Counted from the first letter of the stretch, positions 34,435 to 45,996 are shown. The stretch: 64,000 bases of DNA from Haloactinopolyspora alba (GCF_003014555.1 NZ_PYGE01000002.1:457701-521700); one strand, 5' to 3'. The notes: generated by a model from the letters alone, not told the origin. Translations and numbers: made by a program.

Positions 34435-35838
34435 ATGGCCAAGCGCAGTGCCGTGCGCGGAATGCTCGGCGCCGCCGCGATCGGCGCGATGCTCCTGCCC
34501 GGATGCGCCGCTGGAGGCATCAGCGGCGCATCCGGCGACCAGGCGGTCGATCTCGAGGCCGACGTGGAGCAGTTCCTCCGCGACCGTGGCGCTGATCTCG
34601 ATGTGCCCCGGATCAGCATCCTCGCGCAGAGCTCGCCGCAGGCCGACGCCATTCAGCAGATGGCGGGCCAGTTCACCGAACTTACCGGCATCGACGTGGA
34701 ATGGACCATCCTGGACGAGCAATCCACCGAGAACCGCGCAGCGGTAGCGCTGGGCGCGGGCAACGGCGGCTTCGACGTGCTCCAGACCCCGTCGGCATTC
34801 ATTCCCACCTACGTAGACCGCGGCTGGATCGCCTCGATCGACGAGTTCATGGCCGACGAGCAGAGCCTGATTCCCGGGTGGGACCTCGACGCGTTCGGCG
34901 CCGGAACGACGGCCCAGCTCAGCCGTGACGACGAGGTGTACGGCGTGCCGATGTTCATCGGCACGCAGGTGTTCTACTACCGCACCGATGTCTTCGCCGA
35001 ACACGGCATCGAGCAGCCGCCCACGACCTATCGCGAGCTCGTCGAGGTGGTGAAGACCATCGATGGCGGCAAAGTCGACGGCATAGCGCTGCGCACCGCG
35101 CCGAGCGTCTCCCAGCTCCTGTTCGTATGGTCCGCATGGCTCTACGCCTACGGCGGCAGCTACTACGAGCAGGTCGAGCAGGGCAACTACTCCGGATCGG
35201 CGCTGAACTCGTCCGAAGCGGTCAAGGCTCTCGAGGTCTTCACCGACCTGGTGCAGAACCACGCTCCGTCCGGCGCCACCAACTGGAGCGTCGACGACGT
35301 CACCCGCGCGTTCCTGTCCGGGCGTGTGGGGATCGTCCAGGAGGGCGCGGTCTTCGGCGGCACCTTCAACGACCCCGAGGTCTCGCAGGTTGCCGGTGAC
35401 ATCGACACGTTCACGCTGCCCGCCGGGCCCGCCGGCTCCTACGTCCCGTACAACGCGCACGGCTGGACCATCGCCGAGGACAGCCGGGCCTCCGAGGCCG
35501 CCTGGCTCTTCGTGCAGTGGGCGACGCTGACCGAGACGCTGACCGCGGCCACCCAGACCGACGCGAACTTCGGTGCTCCACCGCTGGCCGAGGTCTACGA
35601 GTCGCAAGAGTACGCCGAACAGTACGGGTTCGGCAGCTTCGTCGACAGTGTCGTCGGCACGATCGCGATCGCCGATGACGGCGGAGTCAGCCCGCTCCCC
35701 GGTGACGCCAACTACCTTCCCGCCACGACCGACTGGGCGACGGTCGGCCAGCAGATCGCCGAAGAGCTCAGCCGCGCGGTCACCGGCCAGGTCAGTGCGG
35801 CGGACGCGATCCGCGCCGCCGCGTCCCGTATCGGCTGA
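34435..35838 (+). CDS. Polyol/sugar ABC transporter substrate-binding lipoprotein
   Basis: A 467-residue family 1 solute-binding protein. AAGGAGG lies 4 nt before the ATG at 34435. A lipobox signal ends at LLPGCAAGG, and the two-lobe fold follows (ISILAQSSPQADAIQQMAGQ near the start). It resembles binding proteins of the sorbitol/mannitol SmoE class by general layout. It is the first gene of a five-gene operon with two permeases, a sulfatase and a mannitol dehydrogenase-type enzyme. Confidence 0.9.
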   Translation: MAKRSAVRGMLGAAAIGAMLLPGCAAGGISGASGDQAVDLEADVEQFLRDRGADLDVPRISILAQSSPQADAIQQMAGQFTELTGIDVEWTILDEQSTENRAAVALGAGNGGFDVLQTPSAFIPTYVDRGWIASIDEFMADEQSLIPGWDLDAFGAGTTAQLSRDDEVYGVPMFIGTQVFYYRTDVFAEHGIEQPPTTYRELVEVVKTIDGGKVDGIALRTAPSVSQLLFVWSAWLYAYGGSYYEQVEQGNYSGSALNSSEAVKALEVFTDLVQNHAPSGATNWSVDDVTRAFLSGRVGIVQEGAVFGGTFNDPEVSQVAGDIDTFTLPAGPAGSYVPYNAHGWTIAEDSRASEAAWLFVQWATLTETLTAATQTDANFGAPPLAEVYESQEYAEQYGFGSFVDSVVGTIAIADDGGVSPLPGDANYLPATTDWATVGQQIAEELSRAVTGQVSAADAIRAAASRIG

Positions 35839-35870
35839 CCGCCCGCCCACCGAGTCGGAGACGAAACCGT

Positions 35871-36758
35871 ATGACCACCATGATCACCAGAACCCGGCCG
35901 CGCCTGCGCGGCTGGCAGCTCGGCTTCACCGCCCCGCTGTTCTTCGTCCTGCTGGCGACGACCATCCTGCCCGTCCTCTACTCGCTCGCGCTCGCTCTCG
36001 GCGGGTCCGACGACGACCTCGCACCGCGCACGCCACTGAGCCTCGACAACGTGGAGACGGTCTTCTCCGGGGGAGCGGTGTGGGACTCGCTCGCTCTCGT
36101 CGTCGTCTTCCTCGCCGGGGCGATGGTCGGCGAGCTCGCCCTCGGGGTCTTCACCGCGCTGGTCCTCGACCGCTACCTGCCGAACCGTCACGGCTTGCGC
36201 GTCCTCCTGCTCTGGCCGGCGGTGTTACCACCGATCGCGGTGGCGCTGGTCTTCCGGTTCATCCTCCAGGGCGAGATCGGGCTGATCTCGTACTACCTCG
36301 GACAGGTCGGCATCGACCAGGAATGGCTGACGCAGCCCGTCTCGGCGATGGCGGTGATCATCGCGATCGACATGTGGCAGTTCACCCCGTTCGTCATCCT
36401 GCTCACGCTCGCCGCACTGAAGACGGTCCCGGACGACGTTCTCGAGGCGTCGCAGCTGGACGGCGCCGGTGCCGTCCGAACGGCGTGGACCGTCGTCCTG
36501 CCGATCATCAAGCCGGCGCTGATCTCGATCGCGCTGCTCCGTTTCATCGACGCGGTTCAGGTCTTCCCGACCATCTACGTCCTCACCCGAGGTGGACCGG
36601 GGTCGAGTACCCAGCTGCTCACCTTCTACAACTTCGAGGTCTTCTTCGGGCAGCTCAACTTCGGCCAGGGAGCGGCGATCGCGGTGTTCGTGGTGCTCTT
36701 CACGATCGGATGCGTGGCGCTGTTCATGCAATTCCAGCGCCGCGCAGAGAGGGTGTGA
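35871..36758 (+). CDS. ABC transporter permease, MalF-type
   Basis: A 295-residue CUT1 permease with six helices and the EAA loop EASQLDGAGAVRTAWTVVLP. It starts 32 nt after the binding-protein gene with GGAG about 10 nt before the ATG. It pairs with the next permease, which begins 3 nt after its stop. No ATPase gene is in the operon. Confidence 0.9.
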   Translation: MTTMITRTRPRLRGWQLGFTAPLFFVLLATTILPVLYSLALALGGSDDDLAPRTPLSLDNVETVFSGGAVWDSLALVVVFLAGAMVGELALGVFTALVLDRYLPNRHGLRVLLLWPAVLPPIAVALVFRFILQGEIGLISYYLGQVGIDQEWLTQPVSAMAVIIAIDMWQFTPFVILLTLAALKTVPDDVLEASQLDGAGAVRTAWTVVLPIIKPALISIALLRFIDAVQVFPTIYVLTRGGPGSSTQLLTFYNFEVFFGQLNFGQGAAIAVFVVLFTIGCVALFMQFQRRAERV

Positions 36759-36761
36759 CCC

Positions 36762-37607
36762 GTGGCTGTCCTCCGGACCACGCATCGTAACGGCGGCATG
36801 CTGCCCCGGATCGCCGCCTACGTCTTCATCGGCCTCATGCTCGTGGTCTTCACGCTGCCGACGCTGTACGCGCTGCTGACGTCGCTGCAACCGTCGGACG
36901 TGACGCTCAACCCGGTTCCGCAGTGGATCTTCCGGCCGACGCTCGAGAACTTCGTCACGCTGTTCGAGACCTACTCGTTCCTGGGACCGCTGCTCAACAG
37001 CGCCCAGACCAGCATCGGCTCGGCCGTGCTCGCGGTGGTGATCTCCGCTCCGGCCGCGTACGCGCTGAGCCGGGCGCGGGTCTCATCGGCGGGCATTGTC
37101 GGATTCTGGCTGCTCGCAGCCCGGGCACTGCCGGCGATCGGACTCGCCATTCCCGCCTACGCGATCGTCAACCAGATCGGCATGGGCGACTCGCTGATCC
37201 CGTTGCTGGTGGTCTATCTCCCGTTCAACGTGGGGCTCGCGACGCTCATGCTGAAGGTCTTCATCGACGGCATCCCGCGGGAGCTCGACGAGGCGGCCGC
37301 GATCGACGGCGCCGGACCGTTGCGCACGATGCTGCGGGTGGTGCTGCCGATCGCCCGGCCCGGGCTGGCGTCGGTGACGATCATGACGTTCCTGTTCTCC
37401 TGGAACAACTTCCTCTTCCCGCTGGTCCTCACCGGGAGCCGGAGCACCACGATCCCGCTCGCTCTCCAGCAGTTCCTCGGCAGCTACACGTTGCAGTGGA
37501 ATCAGGTGATGGCTGGTGTGGTGCTGCTCTCCCTGCCGCTGATCGTCCTCGGCGCGTTCTTCGGCCGGTACATGGTGGGCGGCCTCGCCGCGGGGAGTGT
37601 GAAGTAG
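36762..37607 (+). CDS. ABC transporter permease, MalG-type
   Basis: A 281-residue CUT1 permease with six helices and the EAA loop DEAAAIDGAGPLRTMLRVVLP. It starts with GTG 3 nt after the stop of the first permease, so translation is coupled. The following sulfatase gene starts 91 nt later in the same direction. Confidence 0.9.
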   Translation: MAVLRTTHRNGGMLPRIAAYVFIGLMLVVFTLPTLYALLTSLQPSDVTLNPVPQWIFRPTLENFVTLFETYSFLGPLLNSAQTSIGSAVLAVVISAPAAYALSRARVSSAGIVGFWLLAARALPAIGLAIPAYAIVNQIGMGDSLIPLLVVYLPFNVGLATLMLKVFIDGIPRELDEAAAIDGAGPLRTMLRVVLPIARPGLASVTIMTFLFSWNNFLFPLVLTGSRSTTIPLALQQFLGSYTLQWNQVMAGVVLLSLPLIVLGAFFGRYMVGGLAAGSVK

Positions 37608-37698
37608 CCGGCCTTCCCGAGACACCCGGGCACGACGCGACGCCGCCCGTCCCGCGCACCTGATCCGCGAACCATCGCACGAGGAGCACACCCGCCCC

Positions 37699-39159
37699 AT
37701 GGACTCTCGCCCCAACGTCCTGCTGATCTGCACCGACCAGCACCGATTCGACGCCGTGTCCACCTGTCCCGGCAGCCCGGCGATCACGCCCAACCTGGCC
37801 GCCCTCGCCGAGCAGGGCGTCGTCTTCGACCACTGCTACACTCCGAGCCCGATGTGCGCGCCGACCCGGGCGTCGTTGCTGACCGGTGAGCTGCCGAGTT
37901 CGCACGGGCTGTGGGCGAACGGCGTCACGCTGCCCGAGGGCCGCAGCCTCGTGTCGAGAGAGCTGGCCGACGCAGGATATCGGACCGGGCTCGTCGGCAA
38001 GCTCCACCTCTCGGCCGCGTTCCAGGGCGCGACCGAGAAGAGAGGCGACGACGGCTTCGAGGTCTTCCGGTGGGCGCACGACCCGTTCCACGGCTCGCCG
38101 GAGAACGCGTACCACCAGTGGCTGCGGGAGCGGCATCCCGCGCAGTGGGAGGCGGCTCGGACGGATGTCGTCACGCCCGACGTCGCCGGATTCAAGCACC
38201 GCAACACCCGCTTCGACGAGATGCCCACCGAGTCGCACTACTCGACGTGGGTCACCGACGAGGTGACCGACTTTCTCGCGGCCGACGACGACCGCCCGTT
38301 CTTCCTCGTGGCCAACTTCTTCGACCCGCATCATCCGTTCGCGGCGCCGAAGGAGCACCTCGACATGTACCCGCCCGGGTCGGTTCCGCCGCCGGTCGGT
38401 GGTCGGGACGAGCTCGCATCCAAGCCCGCTCGGCAGACCGACGCCTCCGACTCCAGCTACGTCGGGCACGGGCCTTCGTTCGTCGATCACACCCCGGAGG
38501 AGATCGACGAGATTCGCCGGACTTACTACGCCTCGATCACCCTGGTGGACGACTGTGTCGGCCGGATCTTGGCCAGGCTGCGTGAGCGGGACGACTCCCG
38601 GGACACGATCATCGTCTTCACCAGTGACCACGGCGAGATGCTCGGTGACCATGCGCAACTGCTCAAGGGGCCGATGCTGTACGACGTGGCGGTCCGGGTC
38701 CCGCTGATCGTGGCGGCGCCCGGGCAGGCGCCGGCCGGTACCCGGGTGGATGGCTTCGTCGGGTCGCACGACGTGGCCACCACTGTGCGGCGTGCCGCCG
38801 GCCTCGGTCCGGCCGCTCGTGACCAGGGGCGCGACTTGCTCGCGATCAGCCGCGGCGAGGCGCCCGCACATCCGTACGCGTGGTGTGAGTACCGCAACTC
38901 CGGTTACGAGTACGACCCGCCGGCCAACACGACCATGGTGCGGCGCCACGACTACAAGATCGTCGTCTGGCACGGTGACCCGGACGAGGACCGGCCTGCC
39001 ACCGGCGAACTCTACGACATGGTCGCCGATCCGCACGAGCTGCGTAACCTGTGGCACGACCCGGCGTATCGCGACGTCCGGCTGGAGCTGTACGAGCAAC
39101 TGTGCGATCTGCAGATGAACCACGAGGACCGGCACGCCGAACGGGGCGCCCCGTGGTGA
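37699..39159 (+). CDS. Type I sulfatase, apparently cytoplasmic
   Basis: A 486-residue alkaline-phosphatase-superfamily hydrolase. The formylglycine motif C-x-P-x-R is present as SPMCAPTRASLLTG (Cys53, Arg57). Metal ligands appear as CTDQH near residue 13 and FTSDHGEMLGDH in the C-terminal half. The N-terminus (MDSRPNVLLICTDQ) has no signal peptide, so it should act inside the cell on a sulfate ester brought in by the ABC transporter encoded upstream. A formylglycine-generating enzyme must come from elsewhere in the genome. A phosphonate- or phosphate-ester hydrolase of the same superfamily is a less likely alternative because those lack this context. Confidence 0.85.
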   Translation: MDSRPNVLLICTDQHRFDAVSTCPGSPAITPNLAALAEQGVVFDHCYTPSPMCAPTRASLLTGELPSSHGLWANGVTLPEGRSLVSRELADAGYRTGLVGKLHLSAAFQGATEKRGDDGFEVFRWAHDPFHGSPENAYHQWLRERHPAQWEAARTDVVTPDVAGFKHRNTRFDEMPTESHYSTWVTDEVTDFLAADDDRPFFLVANFFDPHHPFAAPKEHLDMYPPGSVPPPVGGRDELASKPARQTDASDSSYVGHGPSFVDHTPEEIDEIRRTYYASITLVDDCVGRILARLRERDDSRDTIIVFTSDHGEMLGDHAQLLKGPMLYDVAVRVPLIVAAPGQAPAGTRVDGFVGSHDVATTVRRAAGLGPAARDQGRDLLAISRGEAPAHPYAWCEYRNSGYEYDPPANTTMVRRHDYKIVVWHGDPDEDRPATGELYDMVADPHELRNLWHDPAYRDVRLELYEQLCDLQMNHEDRHAERGAPW

Positions 39160-39219
39160 TTGCGGTCGCGCACAGGACTCGGCAGTCGGCGTGAGAGTTC
39201 GACCATGGAGAGGAACGGA

Positions 39220-40695
39220 ATGAGGCTTGACGTCAGCTCGCTCGGACGGCTCGGCGACGAGGTCGCAGTGCCGGCCTACGATCGGTCGCGCTCGACCGTC
39301 GGGATCGTGCACATCGGCGTCGGCGGGTTCCACCGGTCGCACCAGGCGATGTATCTCGACCGGCTGATGAACGACGGGCTCGCGCACGACTGGGCGGTGT
39401 GCGGCGTCGGCCTGATGCCCGGCGACGCGCGGATGCGCGACGTGCTGCGCGACCAGAGCGGCCTGTACACGTTGATGCTCAAGAGCGCCGGAGAGCGCTG
39501 CGTCCGCGTCATCGGCTCGGTCGCCGAGTACCTGTTCGCGCCGGACGACCCCGGCGCGGTCGTCGAGCGGATGACCGACCCAGGGGTACGCATCGTCTCG
39601 ATGACGCTCACCGAGGGCGGGTACAACGTCCACCCGGCGACCGGCGAGTTCGACGCGGACAACCCGGACGTCCGGGACGACGTGGCGAACCCGGGTGCGC
39701 CACGGACCGCCTTCGGGCTCGTGGTCGAGGCGCTGCGCCGCCGGCGGGAGCGGGCAGTGCCGCCGTTCGCGGTGATGTCGTGCGACAACGTCCAGTCCAA
39801 CGGCGACGTGGCGGCGAATGCGGTCAGCTCCTTCGCTGACCTGGTCGATCCCGGGCTCGGCGGCTGGATCCGTGCGCATGTCGCCTTCCCGAACTCGATG
39901 GTCGACCGGATCACCCCCGTCACCACCGACGCCGACCGCGAGGAGGTCCGGACCCGGTTCGGCATCGACGACGGCTGGCCGGTGGTGGCCGAACCGTTCA
40001 CCCAGTGGGCGTTGGAGGACCGCTTCCCGCTCGGCCGTCCTCCGTTCGAGCGGGCGGGGGTCCAGCTCGTCGACGACGTCGAGCCGTACGAGCTGATGAA
40101 GCTCCGGCTGCTGAACGCGACACACCAGGGCATGTGCTACTTCGGCACGCTGGCCGGGTACCGGTACGCGCACGAGGCGACCGCCGACCCGGCGATAGAG
40201 CGGCTGCTGCGCACCTACATGGACACCGAGGCGACGCCCACGCTGCAGCAGTTGCCGGGCGTCGACCTCGACGCGTACAAGGGCACGCTGATCGAGCGGT
40301 ACCTCAACCGCGACATCGCGGACACCCTCGCGCGGCTGTGCGCGGAGTCCTCCGACCGGATCCCCACCTGGCTGGTGCCGGTCATCCGGGAGCGGCTCGC
40401 CGCGGGTGGCGAGGTGTGGCGATCTGCCGCCGTGGTGGCCAGCTGGGCCCGGTACGCCGAGGGGGTCGACGAGGCGGGCCGGGAGTACGAGGTGGTCGAC
40501 CAGCTCGCCGACCGGCTGGTTCCGCTGGCGCGCACTCAGCGGGAGAACCCCACCGCGTTCATCGAGGACGAGCGGCTCTTCGGGGATCTCGCCCAGGACG
40601 ATCGGTTCGTCCGTCCCTATGTCGAGACGCTGACCATGCTGCACCAGCGCGGCGCCCGAGCGACCCTGGACCAGCTCGCCGCCCGCAGCGGTTGA
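39220..40695 (+). CDS. Mannitol dehydrogenase-family polyol oxidoreductase
   Basis: A 491-residue NAD-dependent long-chain dehydrogenase. An N-terminal nucleotide-binding segment (VGIVHIGVGGFHRSHQ) and the family catalytic pattern K-x4-N-x2-H (K294, N299, H302 in MKLRLLNATHQG) are present. Length matches mannitol 2-dehydrogenase; D-arabinitol dehydrogenase and fructuronate reductase are the alternatives. ATG 39220 has GGAGAGG 6 nt upstream; an earlier in-frame start at 39160 has none. As the last gene of the transporter-sulfatase operon it probably oxidises the freed polyol to a ketose. Confidence 0.88.
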   Translation: MRLDVSSLGRLGDEVAVPAYDRSRSTVGIVHIGVGGFHRSHQAMYLDRLMNDGLAHDWAVCGVGLMPGDARMRDVLRDQSGLYTLMLKSAGERCVRVIGSVAEYLFAPDDPGAVVERMTDPGVRIVSMTLTEGGYNVHPATGEFDADNPDVRDDVANPGAPRTAFGLVVEALRRRRERAVPPFAVMSCDNVQSNGDVAANAVSSFADLVDPGLGGWIRAHVAFPNSMVDRITPVTTDADREEVRTRFGIDDGWPVVAEPFTQWALEDRFPLGRPPFERAGVQLVDDVEPYELMKLRLLNATHQGMCYFGTLAGYRYAHEATADPAIERLLRTYMDTEATPTLQQLPGVDLDAYKGTLIERYLNRDIADTLARLCAESSDRIPTWLVPVIRERLAAGGEVWRSAAVVASWARYAEGVDEAGREYEVVDQLADRLVPLARTQRENPTAFIEDERLFGDLAQDDRFVRPYVETLTMLHQRGARATLDQLAARSG

Positions 40696-40735
40696 CCAGC
40701 GTGCCGAGCAGGCCGCTGATGGAGTCAGCGTCTGA

Positions 40736-41209
40736 TCAGGGCGGCTCCTCCTCGACGTGAACGCCGGGGCCGACGTCGGGCCGTTCGCTGCGCTTGTCGC
40801 CGGGCTGCTCCTCGGTGGCTCGTTCCTCGGTCGTCCGCTCCTCGGCGGCGTCGGGCTCGCCGGCGGAGTCGGGCTCCTCCGCCGCCACCCGGTCCTCCAG
40901 GCTCTCGCCCTCGGCCTGCTCGCGGGCGGTGGTCCCGTGGGCCGTGGCGGCGACCGGCTCGTCGGTCGGCGTGACGGGACGCTCCGGCTCCGGAACCTCG
41001 CCGGTTCCGGGGGTGGACTCGTCGGCCGTCTCGGGGATGGCCTCGTCCTCCGGTCCTGCTCCCGGGTCCCGGTTGTCCTCGTCGGACGACTTCTCCGCCT
41101 CGGCGACCGACAGCCGGTCCGGGTCCGTCTCGTCCGCCGTGGGGCGGTTCGCGTTCTCGGTCGCCGTCTTGCCGCGCCGGTGCCGACCTCGGGTCCTCGT
41201 CCTGCTCAT
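40736..41209 (-). CDS. Acidic, low-complexity protein of unknown function
   Basis: A 157-residue protein with a basic N-terminus (MSRTRTRGRHRRGK) followed by a long Glu/Asp/Pro-rich tail without predicted secondary structure or membrane segments. AGGAGGT lies 6 nt before the ATG at 41209. It is divergent from the clpC-like gene and has its own sigma-B-type promoter. Probably an intrinsically disordered stress protein; no family recognised. Confidence 0.6.
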   Translation of the reverse strand: MSRTRTRGRHRRGKTATENANRPTADETDPDRLSVAEAEKSSDEDNRDPGAGPEDEAIPETADESTPGTGEVPEPERPVTPTDEPVAATAHGTTAREQAEGESLEDRVAAEEPDSAGEPDAAEERTTEERATEEQPGDKRSERPDVGPGVHVEEEPP

Positions 41210-41279
41210 GAGACACCTCCTGAGACGTGCGGATTCGGTGTCGTCCTGGCTGCTCCTTTCGTCGCTCGTCGGTGTGCAG

Positions 41280-41304
41280 TTACCCGTTGCGCGGCGGTGG
41301 ATGC
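41280..41304 (-). promoter_or_regulatory. Sigma-B-type promoter for the acidic protein gene
   Basis: On the minus strand GCAT (41304-41301), 15 nt, then GGGTAA (41285-41280). It lies about 70 nt before the start codon. Pattern matches GNNT-N14-16-GGGTA of Streptomyces sigma-B. Confidence 0.5.
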
Positions 41305-41331
41305 ACGTGCCGTCGCGGCCATGGGCGTGCC

Positions 41332-41356
41332 GTTTGCGAGCAGGCTCAGCGGGTAC
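41332..41356 (+). promoter_or_regulatory. Sigma-B-type promoter for the clpC-like gene
   Basis: GTTT (41332-41335), a 15-nt spacer and GGGTAC (41351-41356). This is the closest match to the GTTT-GGGTAC form in the window, 65 nt before the ATG. Confidence 0.65.
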
Positions 41357-41421
41357 ATCGGTTCGAAGGCACGTCAGTGGCTGTGTTCGATCTTCCACGC
41401 AGGAATTGGGGTCATTGGCTG

Positions 41422-43965
<2,544 letters not shown>

Positions 43966-43972
43966 CGGCCGG

Positions 43973-44013
43973 GCCGCCGTCGGCGACCGGTCGCGCCGGG
44001 CGCCGGCGGCGGC
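43973..44013. terminator. Bidirectional hairpin between clpC-like and DUF3140 genes
   Basis: A 13-bp GC-only stem with one mismatch (43973-43985 with 44001-44013) and a 15-nt loop lies between the two convergent stops. Confidence 0.6.
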
Positions 44014-44028
44014 GTCGTGGCGTCGTCG

Positions 44029-44391
44029 CTACGAGCGGAGGGGGTCGTGGCCGACGTTCATCAGCCGGTGCCGCCTGCGCTCCGATTGAGCGGCTTCCTC
44101 CTCGGCGGCCTCGGGCGGCTCATCCGGCTCGGTAGGCTCACCGGTCTCGCTCTCCACGATCTCGACGACCTGCTCCATGGTGGCGAGGTCGTCGTTGGTG
44201 ACATCGGCCCGCCGCTTGCCGAGGATTCCGAGCACGGCCTTGCCGAGCGGTGGCGGTGCCGGCTCGCCCGGCAGCGGCCGGTCCAGGTCGGGCTCGGTGC
44301 CCAGCCACGTCGTCAGCTCCTCCGATGTCATGTTCACGACCTGGTGAAAGCGCTCCCAGAGCTCTTCCACCTCGAGAGACGTCCGTGCCAT
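44029..44391 (-). CDS. DUF3140-family protein
   Basis: A 120-residue soluble protein. The LWERFHQVVNMTSEELTTWLGT block is the family signature, followed by an acidic C-terminal tail rich in Glu. GGAAGGA precedes ATG 44391. DUF3140 proteins are small, found mostly in actinobacteria, and biochemically uncharacterised. A sigma-B-type promoter lies upstream. Confidence 0.75.
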   Translation of the reverse strand: MARTSLEVEELWERFHQVVNMTSEELTTWLGTEPDLDRPLPGEPAPPPLGKAVLGILGKRRADVTNDDLATMEQVVEIVESETGEPTEPDEPPEAAEEEAAQSERRRHRLMNVGHDPLRS

Positions 44392-44432
44392 GGCCAGTCC
44401 TTCCGTCGAGGCAGCACCTACAGGTCAGGTAC

Positions 44433-44458
44433 GTACCCGACACGGCGGCCGTGCACGC
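44433..44458 (-). promoter_or_regulatory. Sigma-B-type promoter for the DUF3140 gene
   Basis: On the minus strand GCGT (44458-44455), 16 nt, then GGGTAC (44438-44433), about 41 nt before the start codon. Confidence 0.5.
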
Positions 44459-44501
44459 GCACGGCCGGTCGGCGGATCGGCGATCGAGCCTCTTCACCCG
44501 T

Positions 44502-44526
44502 GCATGCCCGGCAGCGTCTCGGGTAC
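44502..44526 (+). promoter_or_regulatory. Sigma-B-type promoter for the 44558 gene
   Basis: GCAT (44502-44505), 15 nt, GGGTAC (44521-44526), 31 nt before the ATG. Confidence 0.5.
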
Positions 44527-44557
44527 GGCACAAAGGCGTCGAGAAATGTGAGGCAAC

Positions 44558-45013
44558 ATGCCGACTGTCGAGAGGGACAGGCTGGAGAAGATCGCGCACG
44601 CGGCCACGCGGGGGACGATCGCGGCGATGGCGATGACCGGACTGCGGACCGTGACCCAGAGCATGGGATGGGTTCCCAAGTCGCCACCCGAGGTGGTGCT
44701 CGAACGTGGCGACGACCGCGACCTGGCGGCATGGTTCGGCTCTCACAATCGGGAGGTCCTGGTCCAGGCGGCGCACTGGGCGTACGGCGCGGCCGGAGGT
44801 GCCATCTTCGGCTCGCTGCCCGAAGGCGTCCGGCGCCGCGCCTGGGCCGGGCCGGTCTACGGCGTGATCCTGTGGCTGGCCTTCGAGGGAGCTCTCGCGC
44901 CGATGCTGTGGGTGCCACGGGAGGGCAGGGCGGCGGAGCGGGCCGCGTTGCTCGCCGACCACGTCCTCTACGGGCTGGTGCTCTCGGAGATCCGCCGCCG
45001 GCCGCAGGCCTGA
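44558..45013 (+). CDS. Small membrane protein, YagU/DUF1440-like (tentative)
   Basis: A 151-residue protein with about three to four hydrophobic helices and a pattern reminiscent of YagU/DUF1440 proteins (AATRGTIAAMAMTGLRTVTQSMGWVPKSPPE, then HWAYGAAGGAIFGSL). GAGG lies close to the ATG. YagU in E. coli has been linked to acid stress; transfer of that role here is a guess. It has a sigma-B-type promoter and belongs to the stress island. Confidence 0.55.
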   Translation: MPTVERDRLEKIAHAATRGTIAAMAMTGLRTVTQSMGWVPKSPPEVVLERGDDRDLAAWFGSHNREVLVQAAHWAYGAAGGAIFGSLPEGVRRRAWAGPVYGVILWLAFEGALAPMLWVPREGRAAERAALLADHVLYGLVLSEIRRRPQA

Positions 45014-45026
45014 GGCCGGTCCGGCC

Positions 45027-45058
45027 GTGTCCGGACGCGGCTGTGTCCGGACGCGGCT
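45027..45058. repeat. Tandem 16-bp duplication
   Basis: GTGTCCGGACGCGGCT occurs twice head to tail (45027-45042, 45043-45058) in the short convergent gap before the ligD-type gene end. It probably arose by slippage. Confidence 0.6.
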
Positions 45059-45066
45059 GTGCCCGG

Positions 45067-45996
45067 TCATCCGCCCAGGTCGGGGAGTTGCTGGCGGGTG
45101 TGCAGCAGTGGCCCGGCCAGCTCCGCACGCTCGTCGAGCTCCGCGGTCACCTGATCCGCCGTGCGGAGCAGGTCGTCCGGGCCGGCCGACCCGTCGGCCA
45201 CCGCCTCGACCTCCGACCAGCGCAGGGGCACGGCGACGGTGGGGCGCTCACGGGCGCGCAGTGAGAACGGCACGACGGTCGACTTGTGCGGGGTGTTCTG
45301 GCTCCAGTCGATGAACACCTTCCCCCGGCGCTTGTCCTTGCCCATCCGGGAGACCACCTCGTCGGGGTGCTCGCTCTCGGTGCGCCGCGCGAGGGCACGG
45401 GCGAACGGCTTGGTCCGCTCGTAGCCGATGTCCGTGTTCAGCGGGACGGTCAGGTGCAGGCCCTTCGAGCCGGACGAGCGGACCAGGACCTCGGTGTCCA
45501 TGTGGCGTATCGCGTCCCGGAGCCGGAGCGCCGTCTCGGCGCATTCCACGAGCCCGACGCCCTCGCCGGGGTCGAGGTCGAACAGCACCATGGTCGGCCG
45601 TTCGAGATCGTCCGCCCGGGCGAGCATGGCGTGCATCTCGAGATCGGCCAGGTTGACCGCCCAGAGCAGCGTCGGCAGGTCGTCGATGACGCAGTAGTCC
45701 ACGTCGCGCTGTCGTCGCTGCGTCCAGACGGGCGTGGTGGAGATCCAATCGGGCCGCCACGGCGGGCAGCGCTTCTCGTAGAAGCTCTGTCCCCGGACGC
45801 CGTCCGGGAACCGCTTCATGGTCAGCGGGCGGCCCTCGAGATGTGGCAGCAGTACCGGTGCGACGGTGCGGTAGTACTCGAGAACGTCACGCTTGGTGGC
45901 GCCGGTGCGTGGGTAGAGGACCTTGTCGAGGTTCGACAGCTCCAGCTCTCGGCCCTCGATCTCCATCACGCCGTCGGACAGGTGCGTTGTCGTCAT
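45067..45996 (-). CDS. LigD-type polymerase/primase domain protein
   Basis: A 309-residue stand-alone polymerase domain of the archaeo-eukaryotic primase superfamily, as found in bacterial NHEJ ligase D. The catalytic Asp pair is in LFDLDPGEG, the SxH-type motif is VRSSGSKGLHLTV, and the third Asp is in VFIDWSQN. No ligase, nuclease or Ku gene lies beside it. It should add nucleotides to processed double-strand break ends with partners encoded elsewhere. ATG 45996 is chosen over the adjacent GTG 45999 from GGAGG spacing. Confidence 0.9.
   Translation of the reverse strand: MTTTHLSDGVMEIEGRELELSNLDKVLYPRTGATKRDVLEYYRTVAPVLLPHLEGRPLTMKRFPDGVRGQSFYEKRCPPWRPDWISTTPVWTQRRQRDVDYCVIDDLPTLLWAVNLADLEMHAMLARADDLERPTMVLFDLDPGEGVGLVECAETALRLRDAIRHMDTEVLVRSSGSKGLHLTVPLNTDIGYERTKPFARALARRTESEHPDEVVSRMGKDKRRGKVFIDWSQNTPHKSTVVPFSLRARERPTVAVPLRWSEVEAVADGSAGPDDLLRTADQVTAELDERAELAGPLLHTRQQLPDLGG

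Noticed and set aside
37429..40644. A 1071-codon open frame on the minus strand
   Set aside because: It is antisense to the sulfatase and mannitol dehydrogenase-type genes and has repeat-poor, family-less sequence. It is a GC-rich shadow frame.
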